A stretch of DNA of 64,000 bases, taken from contig CM069457.1 of the NCBI GenBank assembly GCA_035610835.1, positions 37,474,553 through 37,538,552 on the forward strand, in the 5' to 3' direction. Below the pieces are notes generated by a model. That model did no database searches, was not told where the DNA came from, and was given only the letters and a program-made list of their open reading frames with translations. Positions 22,441-33,022 of the stretch are shown here, piece by piece; position 1 is the stretch's first letter, and the number at the start of each line of letters is the position of its first letter. This DNA comes from Ophiura sarsii (taxonomy: Eukaryota; Echinodermata; Ophiuroidea; Amphilepidida; Ophiuridae). Both the position numbers and the translations under genes were made by a program.

Positions 22441-23246
22441 ACTTCTCCTATACCCCTCGCAAAAGTTCGGGCAACTCTCCAGCAAAATTGAAAATGGCCG
22501 CCTGCAGAACGATTCCGAAATATAATATCCCATTTTTGATTGGGTTAGAATTTTAAAATAAGCCTGATTATCCCAAACGTTTCAAAACTTTTTTTGAAGC
22601 TTTATATCTGTTACAATAAGTCGTAGTATCAGAATGACCACATTATATGCATGTATAGCTTCAACTTGTAGCATTATTATGATACCAAACTTATCTCCCT
22701 TTCTGGGGCCCTTAAAAATTTAAACTGCTCAAAAAAAGTTCTGAAATTTGTTTTCAATAGCCAATTATTCAAATATGTCGTGATATATTCATATCTTGTT
22801 TTTTATCAATGAAAAAATGACGCAGTGTTCTTCTTTCCAGCGATGCCTCATTCGTAGCAATCACTTGTTTCAGTGCTTTATCCACCTGCTTGTGAATGTA
22901 GGGACCACGATTTCACAATAATCAGCTTTTAATTGATATGATACATATTTCATCATGAAATATTCGAAAAATTGGCGATTGAAAGCAAATTTCCAAACTT
23001 GTTTGAGCAGTATATAACACATGCTGCTGAAAAGTTTAGTCTCATATTAGTCACGTAATACATTCGTTGAACCACACCCGCCAGGTGTACATAGCCATAA
23101 TCCCGTGCTGCACCTTAGTTACTCACATTCCATTGATGTGGATTTTTGCAAAAAGGCTTTCATTCATTATATTGTGTGTAAGGCTTTCATTTCATTCATT
23201 ATATTGTGTGTAAGCAATAGCAATATTTGTAATAAGGATTATTACT
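22441..23246. other. unrecognised sequence with a short tandem duplication
   Basis: No gene is seen. At about 23153-23213 a ~30-bp unit (ggctttcattcattatattg) is repeated once with a small insertion. Confidence 0.5.
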
Positions 23247-25001
23247 GGTCACGCGTTATGAACTCGCCTCCCAATAGGGTGGTGCCGTTACATTTTGTAG
23301 TTTTATGCTGTCATTTTCCTCAAATATTTTTAAAACCACAAAAGCTATCTCAACAAATTTGGTATCATTTTAAAGCCCTAATAACAAGCTATCTGCCTGC
23401 AAAATGGCATTGGTAGGGGAAGGTGGGGTAATGGCGGACACATTTTGTCAGAGAGGTATAACACACATATAATACGTCATATAACAATAAAAATCATGTA
23501 AACACAAAGCAATAAAAAAAAAATGGCGTCGTCCGGCATTACCCCACACTCTGGGGGTAATCCCGGACGTTATTTATCAATGGCAGCCCTCTTTTTATTG
23601 GAATATAGCATTTCAATGGGAGTTAAAAAATACCCTTTTCAAAAGTGTAGCAGAAATCAAAGAACAATGTCACATATTTATATGGTCAACAACTATTTCC
23701 GATTTATGATGTTAAAATTGACCACGCCCATATTGGTTACCATGGAAACGGTACATGTCCGGGATTACCCCAATCCATGTACAATATATGGGCACATCCT
23801 CTCTTATTATTATGCTCATCATTGTGACTCCGAATTCAATTCTTTTTTATCAGAAGGTATCATACGTTACATAAAAAAATAATAAGACTTTGTTTTCCCT
23901 GATGTAGAAATACCAGTTTCAAAGAGAAATTAATGCACCAAAATATCACTTTGCCCAAAAAGTGAATTTTGTAATTCTCGCGAGAATTTGCGAGACAACC
24001 ATCCCATATAGGTTTTGTATGATTTCAATGGAGAGGCACCTAACATCATAGGGTGGCAAAATACCACCTTCTTTCACCTGCCTTTAGATACAGCCCTGTC
24101 CGCGATTACCCCGCGTCCGCCATTACCCCACCTTCCCTTATAGCTAATACAGAAAGGGAGATACAGCTGTTTGATGTTTGGAGACCAGGGGTGGTGCTGG
24201 AAGGGGTGCCGCCTGTACAAACTCAATGGGGATAATCCAATAATGGCGATAATCTTTGTTCTTTTTACAATAACTAGTCATCGCCTAATGTTACAAACAC
24301 CATTCTGGTCCCATTTTAAAGGATATTTAGTAGTCTTTAAGTATGTGGTTCAACAGACTTGTCAACTATTTGTAACAACTAATTAATTGTGGATAAGACC
24401 ATGATCATCAGCTTTCTTCCTATTCGCTACACAGTCAACATGAATAATCAGCCTCAATTTACCGGATTTATAAAAATGACTATAACAGAAAAAGTTTTCA
24501 ACCTATGATAGCAAAAGTATACATTTTTGGAAAGCTTGTAACTAGAGGAATTCAGAAATGCAGTTTATATCAGGGAAGGGTTCATCTTAAACAAATATTT
24601 CTGAAAATTCTTAAAATATATAAAATAAAAATTGGAGATATTCACTAGCCGGTATAATTACCATACCGACGTAGTAACTTTAACAAATATATATCATCTA
24701 ATGAGTAATTTCATGAGGAATTAAAATATGTAAAATAAATAATGATAGGGGTAGGTATTAAAAATTTATCGATCTCAAATTAAAAAATTAAAAAACTCTG
24801 ATATTTTCCCGAACATTTCCGATCATACCATTTTAGTTCTTGGTCGTACTATAATTTTGATGGCATATTTGGTTTCCTCATGCAATTTCCCTTCAGAAAA
24901 TGTATACTTTTACTACCTCAGGGGGTATACAAGCAAATATAAATCACGAAAACCAAAATCCGTGTGTAACGCGAAAGGAGGCGAGCTTAAAACACATGAC
25001 C
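23247..25001 (+). mobile_element. non-autonomous TIR element, family Y copy 2, interrupted
   Basis: Same termini and same body as 14188-15142. Matching stretches include ccaccacaaaagctatctcaa-type sequence at 23335 and cagtcaacatgaataatcag at 24435. At 23416 the body is interrupted by a 723-bp TA-flanked element. About 115 bp after that insert (24139-24255) are absent from copy 1, probably by deletion there. The four bases tact flank both ends. Confidence 0.85.
23416..24138. mobile_element. TA-flanked element nested in family Y copy 2
   Basis: The ends are inverted: ggggaaggtggggtaatggc then ggaca on the left, and tccgccattaccccaccttccct on the right. TA stands outside both (23414-23415 and 24139-24140). 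Copy 1 of the host element is continuous at the matching point (ttggta). Internal ccattacccc/ggggtaat words repeat near each end (23540, 23770 and 24105). A TA duplication suggests Tc1/mariner but is not specific. The 119-codon frame inside has no motif. Confidence 0.8.
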
Positions 25002-25435
25002 TACTTCGATCTGATTTTTTTTAAACCACCATTGAAACCCTTTCTCTTCACACGTCTCTCCCTTCTTTTTCGTCCTGTTCACTTCATTACTTGAAGCTAC
25101 GAGGGTCATTCAATAAGTTCTACCTCCTACCTCATAACTTTATTATTATATAAGCCAGTCTAATCAAATATCACATGATTGTAGCTTGGAACCTCAGCTA
25201 CAAATCCAATGTAAATTGATCTGAATACTGGTTGTACTTTTCCGGACATGCAGTGAGAACCAAACCTCGATTTAGTGTGACGGAAACGGATGAAAAACAG
25301 CAAAATATCGCCGAAGTGCTTTTCTATTGGCCTATTGGAAGAGGCAAAACATACCTATCGGTCAATTATAACCGTTCTAAATGTCAGATATCTCTTTAAC
25401 AGACTATACACAATAAAGTTGACAGATGGTTTTAG

Positions 25436-27305
25436 GAAAAAATATGCCCTCTGATTAGCCAGATCCAGGTCAGGACAACCATTCAGCTTACCCCTCCCCT
25501 AGAGAACCCTGTAAAAGTCATATTTGACTTTCATGACAAAACGCTGAGCAGCAAAAAATGGTGGAGAATCATCAACACTCTCTCTGGCAGAACAGCTCGA
25601 TCTGAGATCCCAGTGATCGATCATCAAAACGTTACCCACATCACAGAAAGGGACAAGGCAGAAGCTTTTTGTCAGACATTTGCAGAAAAATGCAGACTCC
25701 AAGGTGCTAAAGACCAGGCCCCAAATGTTCATCCTTCAACAAACAAATCTCTTGACAAGATAGTCTTCAAACCTAAGGATGTGAGAAAACTACTAAAACA
25801 CCTCAACCCAGATAAAGCCACTGGACCAGACCTTATCCCAACCAAGGTTCTAAAGGAATGCTGTGCTGAGCTCGCCAGCCCACTCTGCAGGCTTTTTGAC
25901 CTCTGCTTCAAGCATGGTGTGTTTCCAAACCAATGGAAGATAGCCTCGGTCACTCCAATTCACAAGAGAGGCTCCAAGGCTGACCCAACAAAGTATCGTC
26001 CCATCTCGCTGCTAAGCAACATCAGCAAGGTCATGGAAGCTGTAGTACAGAAACAACTCCAACGCTTTCTTCTTAGCAATAACCTGATTTCCAGCAGACA
26101 GTTTGGATTTAGAGCAGGCCACAGCACAGCTGATCTCCTCAACATCCTGTCACAGAAGTGGAACCACTCCCTAGACCATAGCAATGAAGTTTGTGTCATC
26201 GCCCTTGACATTAAAGGAGCTTTCGACAAGGTATGGCATAACGGACTCTGCTCGAAACTGTTGGCTAAAGGTGTTACTGGAAGACTGCTTTCGTGGATAG
26301 ACAACTATTTATCTGGATAGATCCATCAACGTCGTCATGTCAGGTCAGGCATCAAACACTGCTCCAATAAATGCTTCTGTTCCACAAGGATCTATCCTTG
26401 GCCCACTACTGTTCTCTGTTTTTATTGATGACCTTGTAGATATTTGTGACAACGAGCTATATCTATATGCCGACGACTCAACACTCTTTGCACCCATTAA
26501 GTCATCAACCGATCCCATCACAGTAGATGCAAGTCTCAACAGAGATCTAAGCAACATGAAAGTATGGGCTGACGAATGGAAAGTGACCTTTGAGCCTACC
26601 AAATGCAAGACCATGGTAATCTCCAGGAAAAGATCCCCATCTGAACTTGATATCTACTTTGGAGAGTGCAAACTACCATCTACAAAAGAACTGGATATCT
26701 TGGGCGTCACCATTGACAGCAAGCTTACCTGGTCAAAGCACATCTCAGGCATTGCAACTAAAGCTGGCCAAAAGCTTGGCGCTCTACGCAAAGTTGCAAA
26801 TAAACTGGAGGCTAAAGGTAGATCTACTGTCTACAAGTCGCAAGTACGCAGCATTATGGAGTATGCTTCACTAAGCTGGGCGAATGCTTCACCCACCATC
26901 CTAAGCCAGCTTGACAACATCCAAAAGAAGGCACTTAGAATCATTGGAGTTAATGAAGCTACTGCTCGTTCACAGCTCAAAATTGACAGCCTGCTTCACA
27001 GGCGACAGGTAGCAGCGGCTACGGTCTTGTACAAGATGCATACTACCAACTGCCCACAAGATCTAGCAGGGTTACTTCCCGCACCATATGTCCAACGCCG
27101 TGCTACCCGTTCGAGCGTATCAATGCCAGTCCATGCTCTTTCTCTGCCGACAGCCAGAACTCGCTGCTTAGACAGAAGCTTCATTCACACTGCTGTTCCC
27201 TTATGGAATAGTCTTCCAGATGATATTGTTGGTAACATTTCAGCTGCTGGAATCCAGGCTTTCAAGTGCCGTGTGCACGGTCATCTTCTCACAAACTCTT
27301 ATTAA
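25436..27305 (+). pseudogene. LINE ORF2 reverse transcriptase, one frameshift
   Basis: Reverse transcriptase of a non-LTR retrotransposon, which copies its own RNA into the genome by target-primed reverse transcription. The frame is open from a TAG at 25433 to the TAA at 27303-27305, except for a +1 shift near 26315 (tctggatag), between the palm motifs. First part (to 26320): SSKKWW linker, KATGPDLIPTKVLK, WKIASVTPIHK, YRPISLL, QFGFRAGHST and the motif-A block ALDIKGAFDKVW with its catalytic Asp. Second part (from 26337): ASVPQGSILGPLLF (motif B), LYADDSTLF (motif C, catalytic YADD), LGVTIDSKLTW (thumb) and a C-terminal VPLWNSLPDD block. The endonuclease domain is absent. Because both halves still read well and all RT motifs are kept, the insertion is fairly young. 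The clade (Jockey, CR1 or a relative) is not certain. Confidence 0.9.
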
Positions 27306-27590
27306 CTTGTCATAGCCTTCACACTCTTTCATGACACCCTTCATTCAAGTCCTTTCAACATCCGACTGATACATATATAATAGCATGGTGGTCATGGGTT
27401 AAGTGTAGGTTAATGCTTGGTTGGGGAGATGGTGGTCTGTAAAGCATGTAGCCAGCTGGGCTGGTGATACGGTCATGCCCCAACAGGTGACAACAGGCAG
27501 CTCCTGGTAGATTTAGTTCCCAAGTTAGTTGTGTAGGTTCTCTTGATGCCCATCAGACCTCCAGATATTATTATTTTTCTATAATTTATA
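25445..27590 (+). mobile_element. 5'-truncated Jockey/CR1-like LINE
   Basis: The reverse-transcriptase ORF is followed by a 3' UTR of about 280 bp and an AT-rich end (attattattttt near 27566). The N-terminal endonuclease domain, and any ORF1, are missing, so it is 5'-truncated. Both junctions with the mariner-like host are approximate, as I found no clear target-site duplication. Another, older fragment of a related LINE lies at 30195-31245. Confidence 0.8.
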
Positions 27591-28461
27591 TTTTGATGTT
27601 GTTCTCTATGTTTGGGCTTTTATCTTATTATTATGTCACTTTCATTGGCAATTTTAACCTCTGTCCATTTTTGTGTCTTGTTTTATGCATATTTTCTGAG
27701 TTGCAGTGAACCAATTGATTGGCCTTTCAGAGCTCTCTTTCGAGAGTTACCAGTTTGTTTTTTAATCACTCTGGTCATTAACATTGTTAATGTCTGTTGG
27801 GCTATTGTTCACATTTGCGCTTTATATACAACAAAAAAAGCGATCTTCAATATATCGAACTAAATAGAGGGATTTAAAGTCTGTCAAAGCGATAATTTTC
27901 TATTATTGACTACCTGAGTGACTATTCTGAAGGTTGCACATGAGTAAAACTCATAAAGTGACTATAATGGTAAAGATTTAACATTCGAGGCATCATTGTG
28001 GCTAAGTTGTAACAACGAAAATTTGACTAATGGCAGTATTCTGGTATGCCAAAGGCATAGGAATACATTTGAGTTGATAGTACACTATTTGCAAGCCTAT
28101 AGGCCTAAGAGTTAATATTGTTTACAATCTTATTTTAAACATGATAATACTGTAATATATTCAGCTATCATTCATTCATTTCCATTTTCAGTATTTAAAT
28201 CATGCTCTTATATCTAACCATACAGTATGAAAAAAAAACCAAAAACATGTGTATATTTTTAAGGTAATATTCTGTGTCCGTTGTTCAAAATATCTCTCTG
28301 GCTTTGACCGCGTCATATCAAAAGTAAAACAGATATCAATTATCATTTACTACACATTTGTAGCTATGATTCGGAGCTATAATCATGAAAAATGTCATGA
28401 GGTTAACATTAATATTAGCGATGTTATGATGGAGGAGGTAGAACTTATTGAATGACCCTCG

Positions 28462-28845
28462 TATAAAGCTCTTAACACTGAAAGTTCAAGTTTTCCTCTG
28501 TACTTTGGCAACACACATAGCTGTTTTTTAAGCTTGGTATCAAAATAGTTCTACATGTTTTCTTGATCCAAAGCTTTCAGTATTATACTACGAATCATTG
28601 TACGGCGATATAAAGCTTTTTTAAAAAGTACAAACACTTTTTTTGTAGGACACCCTGTATTTATTTATTCCTGTCCGGATAATTCAGACGTACTATAACC
28701 GGTTTATTTTCCATCAACATTTTAAAAGCTAGCTCAAACCCCGAGTCCAAATTGAGACGTTATATAATTGGTATGGCTTATCACGTTTCAATATTTTATG
28801 GAGAGCACTATTTTTACTGATGATGCAGACAAATGTAAGATACAC
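28462..28845. other. unrecognised sequence
   Basis: No gene is seen. ggacaccctgta at about 28650 resembles one end of the common acagggtgt-type transposon termini (see 37931), but no partner end is found. Confidence 0.4.
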
Positions 28846-29762
28846 CTAACACAAAAAGTTCCTGACCAGGGGATTATAATATGTTAGCTAATTTATTCAT
28901 TTTTAAATTGGTAACAATCTGAGATAGATAATACATTCAATGCGCAAATTACTTCGCCGTAATTTAACACCTCGTTCATGGAAATTGAGAGGATACTGTT
29001 AAAGTTATGATGGCTGAAGTGACCAGACCCAACGAAAAAAAAGTTGTAGCACATTTATTTTTCTATGGGATATCATTGCGTATAGTGTGTGCTAGACAGT
29101 ATCAATGTGTGTAATGAATCACAATCACATCACGACTGCTTTCGCTTTGTACCATACAAATCAATGATAACCCATAAAAATCATTTTGCTACAGTTGTAT
29201 AGCCTACAACCCTTTTTATTTCATTCGGTGTGTGGTCACTCAAAACATCATAACTCAAAAAGTATTCACTCAATTGTAATGAATAATGTATCAAATTACG
29301 GGGAAGAAATGTACGTACTTAAAGGTAGATGTTCCGATTGCTGACCCGATTTTCAACTTGATGTTTTCCATTTTACATGAAAGGTCATCCTTAAATTTGT
29401 CGCATTCCAAAGTTTGAGTTGCATAACTCCAATAGTTCTATTTTTACAACCACAAGGTCACAAGACATTTGCCCATTGAGTAGTACACGAACTGGTTGGT
29501 GGTTAACCATCTTTTGCACTAATTCACCACATTTTAGCCTATAATTTTGAAATGGAACATTTCTGGCCCCTAAGATTTTACAGGCATAATGAGAAAAATA
29601 TGGAGAGTCTTCTGAAATCAAAATAACTTGATGTGAGAAAAAAATCATGGCCCCCAAAAAGTGATCGGAACATACACCTTTAATTCGTATCTTATATTTT
29701 TGGTACCGATTACTGATTTTGAATTAAGCACTTGGTCAGGAACTTTTTGTGTTCTGTGTATT
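28846..29762. mobile_element. family X copy 2, with a nested TTAA element
   Basis: The left end tacacctaacacaaaaagtt then cctgaccagg is mirrored at the right by cttggtcaggaactttttgt then gttctgtgta. The interior blocks (aatctgagatagata, ggatactgttaaagttatga) match copy 1 at 1540-1625. A 357-bp element sits inside at 29323-29679. Without it this copy would be about 560 bp. Confidence 0.8.
29323..29679. mobile_element. TTAA-flanked MITE, family Z copy 1 (nested)
   Basis: Ends aggtagatgttccgat and atcggaacatacacct are inverse. TTAA stands outside both (29319-29322 and 29680-29683). The body has cgattttcaacttgatgttt and aaggtcatccttaaa. A second copy lies at 36923-37263. A TTAA target fits piggyBac- or Kolobok-like transposition. 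Non-coding. Confidence 0.85.
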
Positions 29763-29869
29763 TAAAATATAATATATGAGAAAAATTATATATGGTTTTC
29801 ATGTGGGCGACATATGACACTTTATTTTCCAGTGTTTGTAATCAAAGTACATTATCTTAAATTCCAAGC

Positions 29870-30056
29870 GTTTCCACGAGGCAGGCGTCGGCAGACGACA
29901 TTCCAAAAGTTCACAAAATGTTTTCAAAATTTCAAAATTATTGAATTGCATTACCATATTTGGAATCAACCAGATAAGTACAAACATGCCATTATTGGAT
30001 CAGTAATTCTTGAGATAGACCTTGAAAGTTGGGAAAGGTTTCAGAAGAATCTGTTT
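29870..30056 (+). repeat. dispersed repeat family R, copy 2
   Basis: Shares catatttggaatca, agtacaaacatgcc and cagtaattcttgagatagac then cttgaaagttgggaaaggtt with 6640-6800, in the same order. Confidence 0.65.
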
Positions 30057-30349
30057 TGTATTATGGTAAAACTATAATAGCCGCGTGAAAAGTGTTAACA
30101 TATAAGTATAATCACAATATTATGACTTATCTGTTTGTGAGATTGCTATATCAAACGCCCTCATAAACTAGCAAAAACAAAATGCAGCTGCTCGTGCGAT
30201 CACATAACCCCAACTCTTATACAGTTTCACTGGTTACCCATTCGTCAAATAATTCATTCTAAAATTCTTCTGTAAAAATGGAAATCGATCAACGGACTCC
30301 CGTCATCTTATATCACCCAGCTACTCACTTCTTATGAGCCAACACGGAC

Positions 30350-30907
30350 CAGTGGCGTATCTGGGGTTTTTTTTCAGGGGGTGGGGGGGGGGGGCAAACG
30401 GTATTTTTTCAGCGAATGACGTTCCATCCTGAAGTTGATGCGCGCCGCAGCGCGCGAAATTTTAACAAAATATCTACACGAATCAGCAATATTAAGGTAA
30501 CTTTTTCTTTCAAACGAGCTTCTATAATGATATTCCTGGACAAATGTGCGCATACCGCGAGAAAATGTGCCATTCTTATACTAAATTGCCCATCATCAAA
30601 CCGGGCAAGGTGCAAAGTTGTCATTTAGATAGGAATTAAGTAAATCCCTTAGATTTTCTCTTTCCTTTTCTCTTTTATCTTCCTCTTCTCCCTTTCCTTT
30701 CTCCCCCTTTCCCGTTTCCTTCTCTCTTTCTCACCCTCTCTTTCCCTTTCCTTCCCCTTTTTCTTTCCTTTCTCCTTTTCTCTTCCTCTCTTCCCTCTCT
30801 TCTTCCCTTCTCTTTGATTTTCTTTTAGCCCGGTAGTTTGAGTTGGCCTTCCCAGTCAAAGCCGTCTGTGGGGCACTCTCCCCTGACCCCCGGGAGATAC
30901 GCTACTG
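30350..30907. mobile_element. hAT-like non-autonomous element with 8-bp target duplication
   Basis: Left end cagtggcgtatctgggg, right end the inverse (ccccgggagatacgctactg). ACACGGAC is duplicated exactly outside (30342-30349 and 30908-30915). It splits the LINE fragment between its YEPTRT and TLRS codons. Inside are a G run, cgcgccgcagcgcgcgaaatttt and a pyrimidine-only tract (about 30653-30825). That layout mirrors the 21303 element in opposite orientation. Confidence 0.92.
30653..30825 (+). repeat. polypyrimidine tract
   Basis: About 170 bases of almost pure C/T, built from tttccttttctc-like blocks. It is the strand-inverse counterpart of the purine tract at 21388-21533. Confidence 0.9.
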
Positions 30908-31245
30908 ACACGGACTCTTAGATCAGCGAATACACTTTTTCTATCAACGCCAAAAACATTATCTTCGTATGGTGATAGAGCGTTTTCATCATGTGCACCC
31001 AAATTATGGACCTGTGGACATTCGTTGTTGTGTTTCAGTTAAATTAATGCTTTTAAACACTGTCTGAAAACATATTTGTTCCAAAGTGCATATCATGTTT
31101 AATTGTACTTTAAATAATTTTTGCTAAATATTGCTTCAGGTCACATGCTCATCTTTAATTTTCATGTTTATGTTTGTATGTATAGCGCCTCGGGATAGGT
31201 AGCCTAGATAAACGGCGCTTTATAATGTATTATTATTATTATATA

Positions 31246-31615
31246 TTTTATATATAAATGGATGTTATTCCGTGTGCTATATAATTTAGTGCAAAAACAG
31301 ATCAGAAATCTCCCAACGGAATTGTTTTCCATTTATCTGACATTTCCACTAGAAAACTATGTTAATTAAAAACCTTGAGTTATAATAGCCTATATTATAC
31401 AAATGTTATCCAAGATTGGGAATCAACTTCACCAAGCAAACTTTGTATCATTATATAAACATGATAAATGGATTTGCACCATATGACGTTAATGAAAGAA
31501 GAAAATATCTGTAATTATGATTTTTTTTTATCCTTGAATAATAATAGTTTTTTGTGTACATTAAATTTGTTTTAGATATATTTCAGACGATCTTTAAAGA
31601 TAAGTGACCGCACTA
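31246..31615. other. unrecognised sequence
   Basis: No feature is supported. Confidence 0.4.
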
Positions 31616-31820
31616 ATGTGCAATATAATAATAATAATAATAATAATAGTCCGTTTTTATATAGCGCTTTACACAGTGTGGAACACCGTCTCAAAGCGCT
31701 TAAATATACTGTATTAGACAAGGGGCAGTCTACTACGTTATTTCCATTGGTCAAGGGGCAGTCCTTTGAAATGGGTTCTATTAGAGCCGAATGTATTGGC
31801 CAGGGGAAACATACGTTTAG

Positions 31821-31840
31821 AGCTCTTTTCAGAGCCACCA
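31821..31840 (+). promoter_or_regulatory. histone mRNA 3' stem-loop-like sequence, one stem mismatch
   Basis: agctct, tttc, agagcc, acca. Loop and 3' flank are canonical. The outermost pair is A-C instead of G-C. Confidence 0.5.
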
Positions 31841-31876
31841 TCTCTGTTCAATGGTCAAGGGACAGTCCATTCAAAC

Positions 31877-31896
31877 GGCTCTTTATAGAGCCACCA
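31877..31896 (+). promoter_or_regulatory. histone mRNA 3' stem-loop-like sequence
   Basis: ggctct, ttat, agagcc, acca, preceded by caaac. The stem pairs perfectly over 6 bp. The loop is TTAT, where the usual histone loop is TTTC. No purine-rich downstream element (CAAGAAAGA type) follows; the next bases are gtctttcgc. It is a match to the family consensus, not proof of use. Confidence 0.5.
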
Positions 31897-32160
31897 GTCT
31901 TTCGCAGGTAGGAAAGTGGCAACTGCTCTTAAATCATCGGTCAAGGGGGAGCCCAAATGAATGATGATAATTATAGAGAAGAGGGAATCTCTATAATGTT
32001 TTGCTTAATATTATAAGGATTTGGTCAGAGGTAATCTTGACGAAAGCTTGGACAGTTTTAAACTTGTCCGACGGCGAACTCGTTAAAACTCTTAACCGTT
32101 ATTATGAGTACCCGTCGTAAAACAAATATTTCGTCTCAATAGAATACCCGTGGATCACAT

Positions 32161-32574
32161 TGTGCTATTCCAGATAATAATGACCCCCCCCCCCCCCCCT
32201 CCCCTATAGAGGACATCGGAATTCCAGACTTTTTTCCCCACCAATTTTTCAATGGAATTTCATTCCTTTTTGGCCCATGTTCTTGGAATTCCAGACTTTT
32301 TTTTCACAATTTAGACCCCCCCCCCCCCCCCTTTATAGAGGATATAGGAATTCCAGACTTTTCCCCCACCAATTCCATACTTTTTTAAGTTGATCAGGAA
32401 TTCCATACTTTTTTTGAAGTTTGATCTGGAATTCCATACTTTTTTTAAGTTTGATCTGGAATTCCATATACTTTTCATAGAGGGAGTCATGGAATTCCGG
32501 ACTAAAAAAATAAATAAAATTTCCTCTAGAGTAGGGGGGGGGGGGGGGGGTCATTATTATCAGGAATAGCCCAT
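32161..32574. mobile_element. inverted-repeat element with poly-C/poly-G subtermini
   Basis: Left gctattccagataataatga followed by a C run. Right a G run followed by tcattattatcaggaatagc, the inverse. cattgtg occurs just outside both ends (32157-32163 and 32572-32578), a probable 7-8-bp target duplication. Inside, ggaattccatactttttt is repeated four to five times in a ~31-bp array (32364-32475), and a second C run lies at 32317-32332. Confidence 0.8.
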
Positions 32575-33014
32575 TGTGTTACGCTCTACGGACCGCCCTA
32601 TTACGGACTAAGGCAAAGTAATAAAAACATGTTTAGCGTCCTGAGGCCCTTTTTTACTTTTTAGTAAAAATGCGCCTTATTTAGCGATACACTTTGTGAA
32701 CTTTAAAAAAGAGGAGGCCTCTTTAACATGTTTAAATCTATTTTATTTCATGGGACTGAAGGGTTGGTCACCGCAAAACTTAAAAAAACCTTATAAGAAA
32801 GAAGCAAAGCTAGGCCTATTACAAACATCGCAAACACTGAAACACCTGAAAAAAGTTTTTGCCTGACTGAAACAAAATGAAAAAAGAAATTAATTGAAGC
32901 GGACCAAAAAAAGGAAGCAGGCGGGGACACTATAACATGCTTATTTTCTATAATAATTGACCTATACCAAACAATATTGTCTTTCTCAGTCCCCTGATAC
33001 GGCGTGAATCTTAC
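32575..33014. other. unrecognised sequence
   Basis: No gene is seen. The 123-codon minus frame that ends here begins in the G-run of the next element. Confidence 0.4.
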
Positions 33015-33022
33015 AATGGTTT

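Larger units (their letters stand above)
25100..28461 (+). mobile_element. mariner-like TIR pair enclosing a LINE
   Basis: The left end cgagggtcattcaataagtt (then ctacctcc) is the exact inverse of the right end ggaggtagaacttattgaatgaccctcg over about 28 bp, and TA flanks both sides (25098-25099 and 28462-28463). These are mariner-type termini. Mariner elements are usually near 1.3 kb. The extra length is accounted for by a LINE inserted at about 25440-27590. I do not see an intact mariner transposase: the left part gives only a short open stretch that ends before the LINE. The right part (about 27600-28400) is non-coding. Confidence 0.85.
30195..31245 (+). pseudogene. CR1/L2-like LINE 3' fragment split by a hAT-like element
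   Basis: Before the insert the plus strand reads a degenerate LIQFHWLPIRQII ... KSINGLPSSYITQLLTSYEP. After it, TLSSYGDRAFSSCAPKLW and FKHCLKTYLF. The blocks HWLPI, I-N-G-L-x-P-x-Y, YGDRAF and APKLW are typical of the C-terminal part of LINE ORF2 proteins. In-frame stops show that it is dead. The 3' end has a gcgcctcgggata ... aacggcgcttta hairpin and an (ATT)n tail at 31228-31245, as in CR1/L2-type LINEs. Confidence 0.8.
31616..31945 (+). repeat. repeat with (AAT)n and histone-type stem-loop modules
   Basis: After an (AAT)n microsatellite (31625-31648) comes atatagcgctttacacagtg ... aaagcgctt, then two to three ~105-bp modules. Each starts ggtcaaggg.cagtcc and leads into a hairpin: ggttct-att-agagcc (about 31773-31787), agctct-tttc-agagcc-acca (31821-31840) and ggctct-ttat-agagcc-acca (31877-31896). 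The last two have the six-base stem, four-base loop and ACCA 3' flank of metazoan replication-dependent histone mRNA ends. No histone coding sequence is present. Confidence 0.65.

Noticed and set aside
23523..23882. 119-codon frame as a possible gene
   Set aside because: It lies wholly inside a nested non-autonomous element and starts in its subterminal repeats.
25613..27305. Host reverse transcriptase or telomerase
   Set aside because: Motifs, YADD core and C-terminal block are those of a LINE ORF2. No telomerase-specific motifs are seen.
27612..27863. 83-codon hydrophobic frame as a membrane protein
   Set aside because: AT-rich sequence between LINE and mariner end gives hydrophobic codons by composition. 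No family resemblance.
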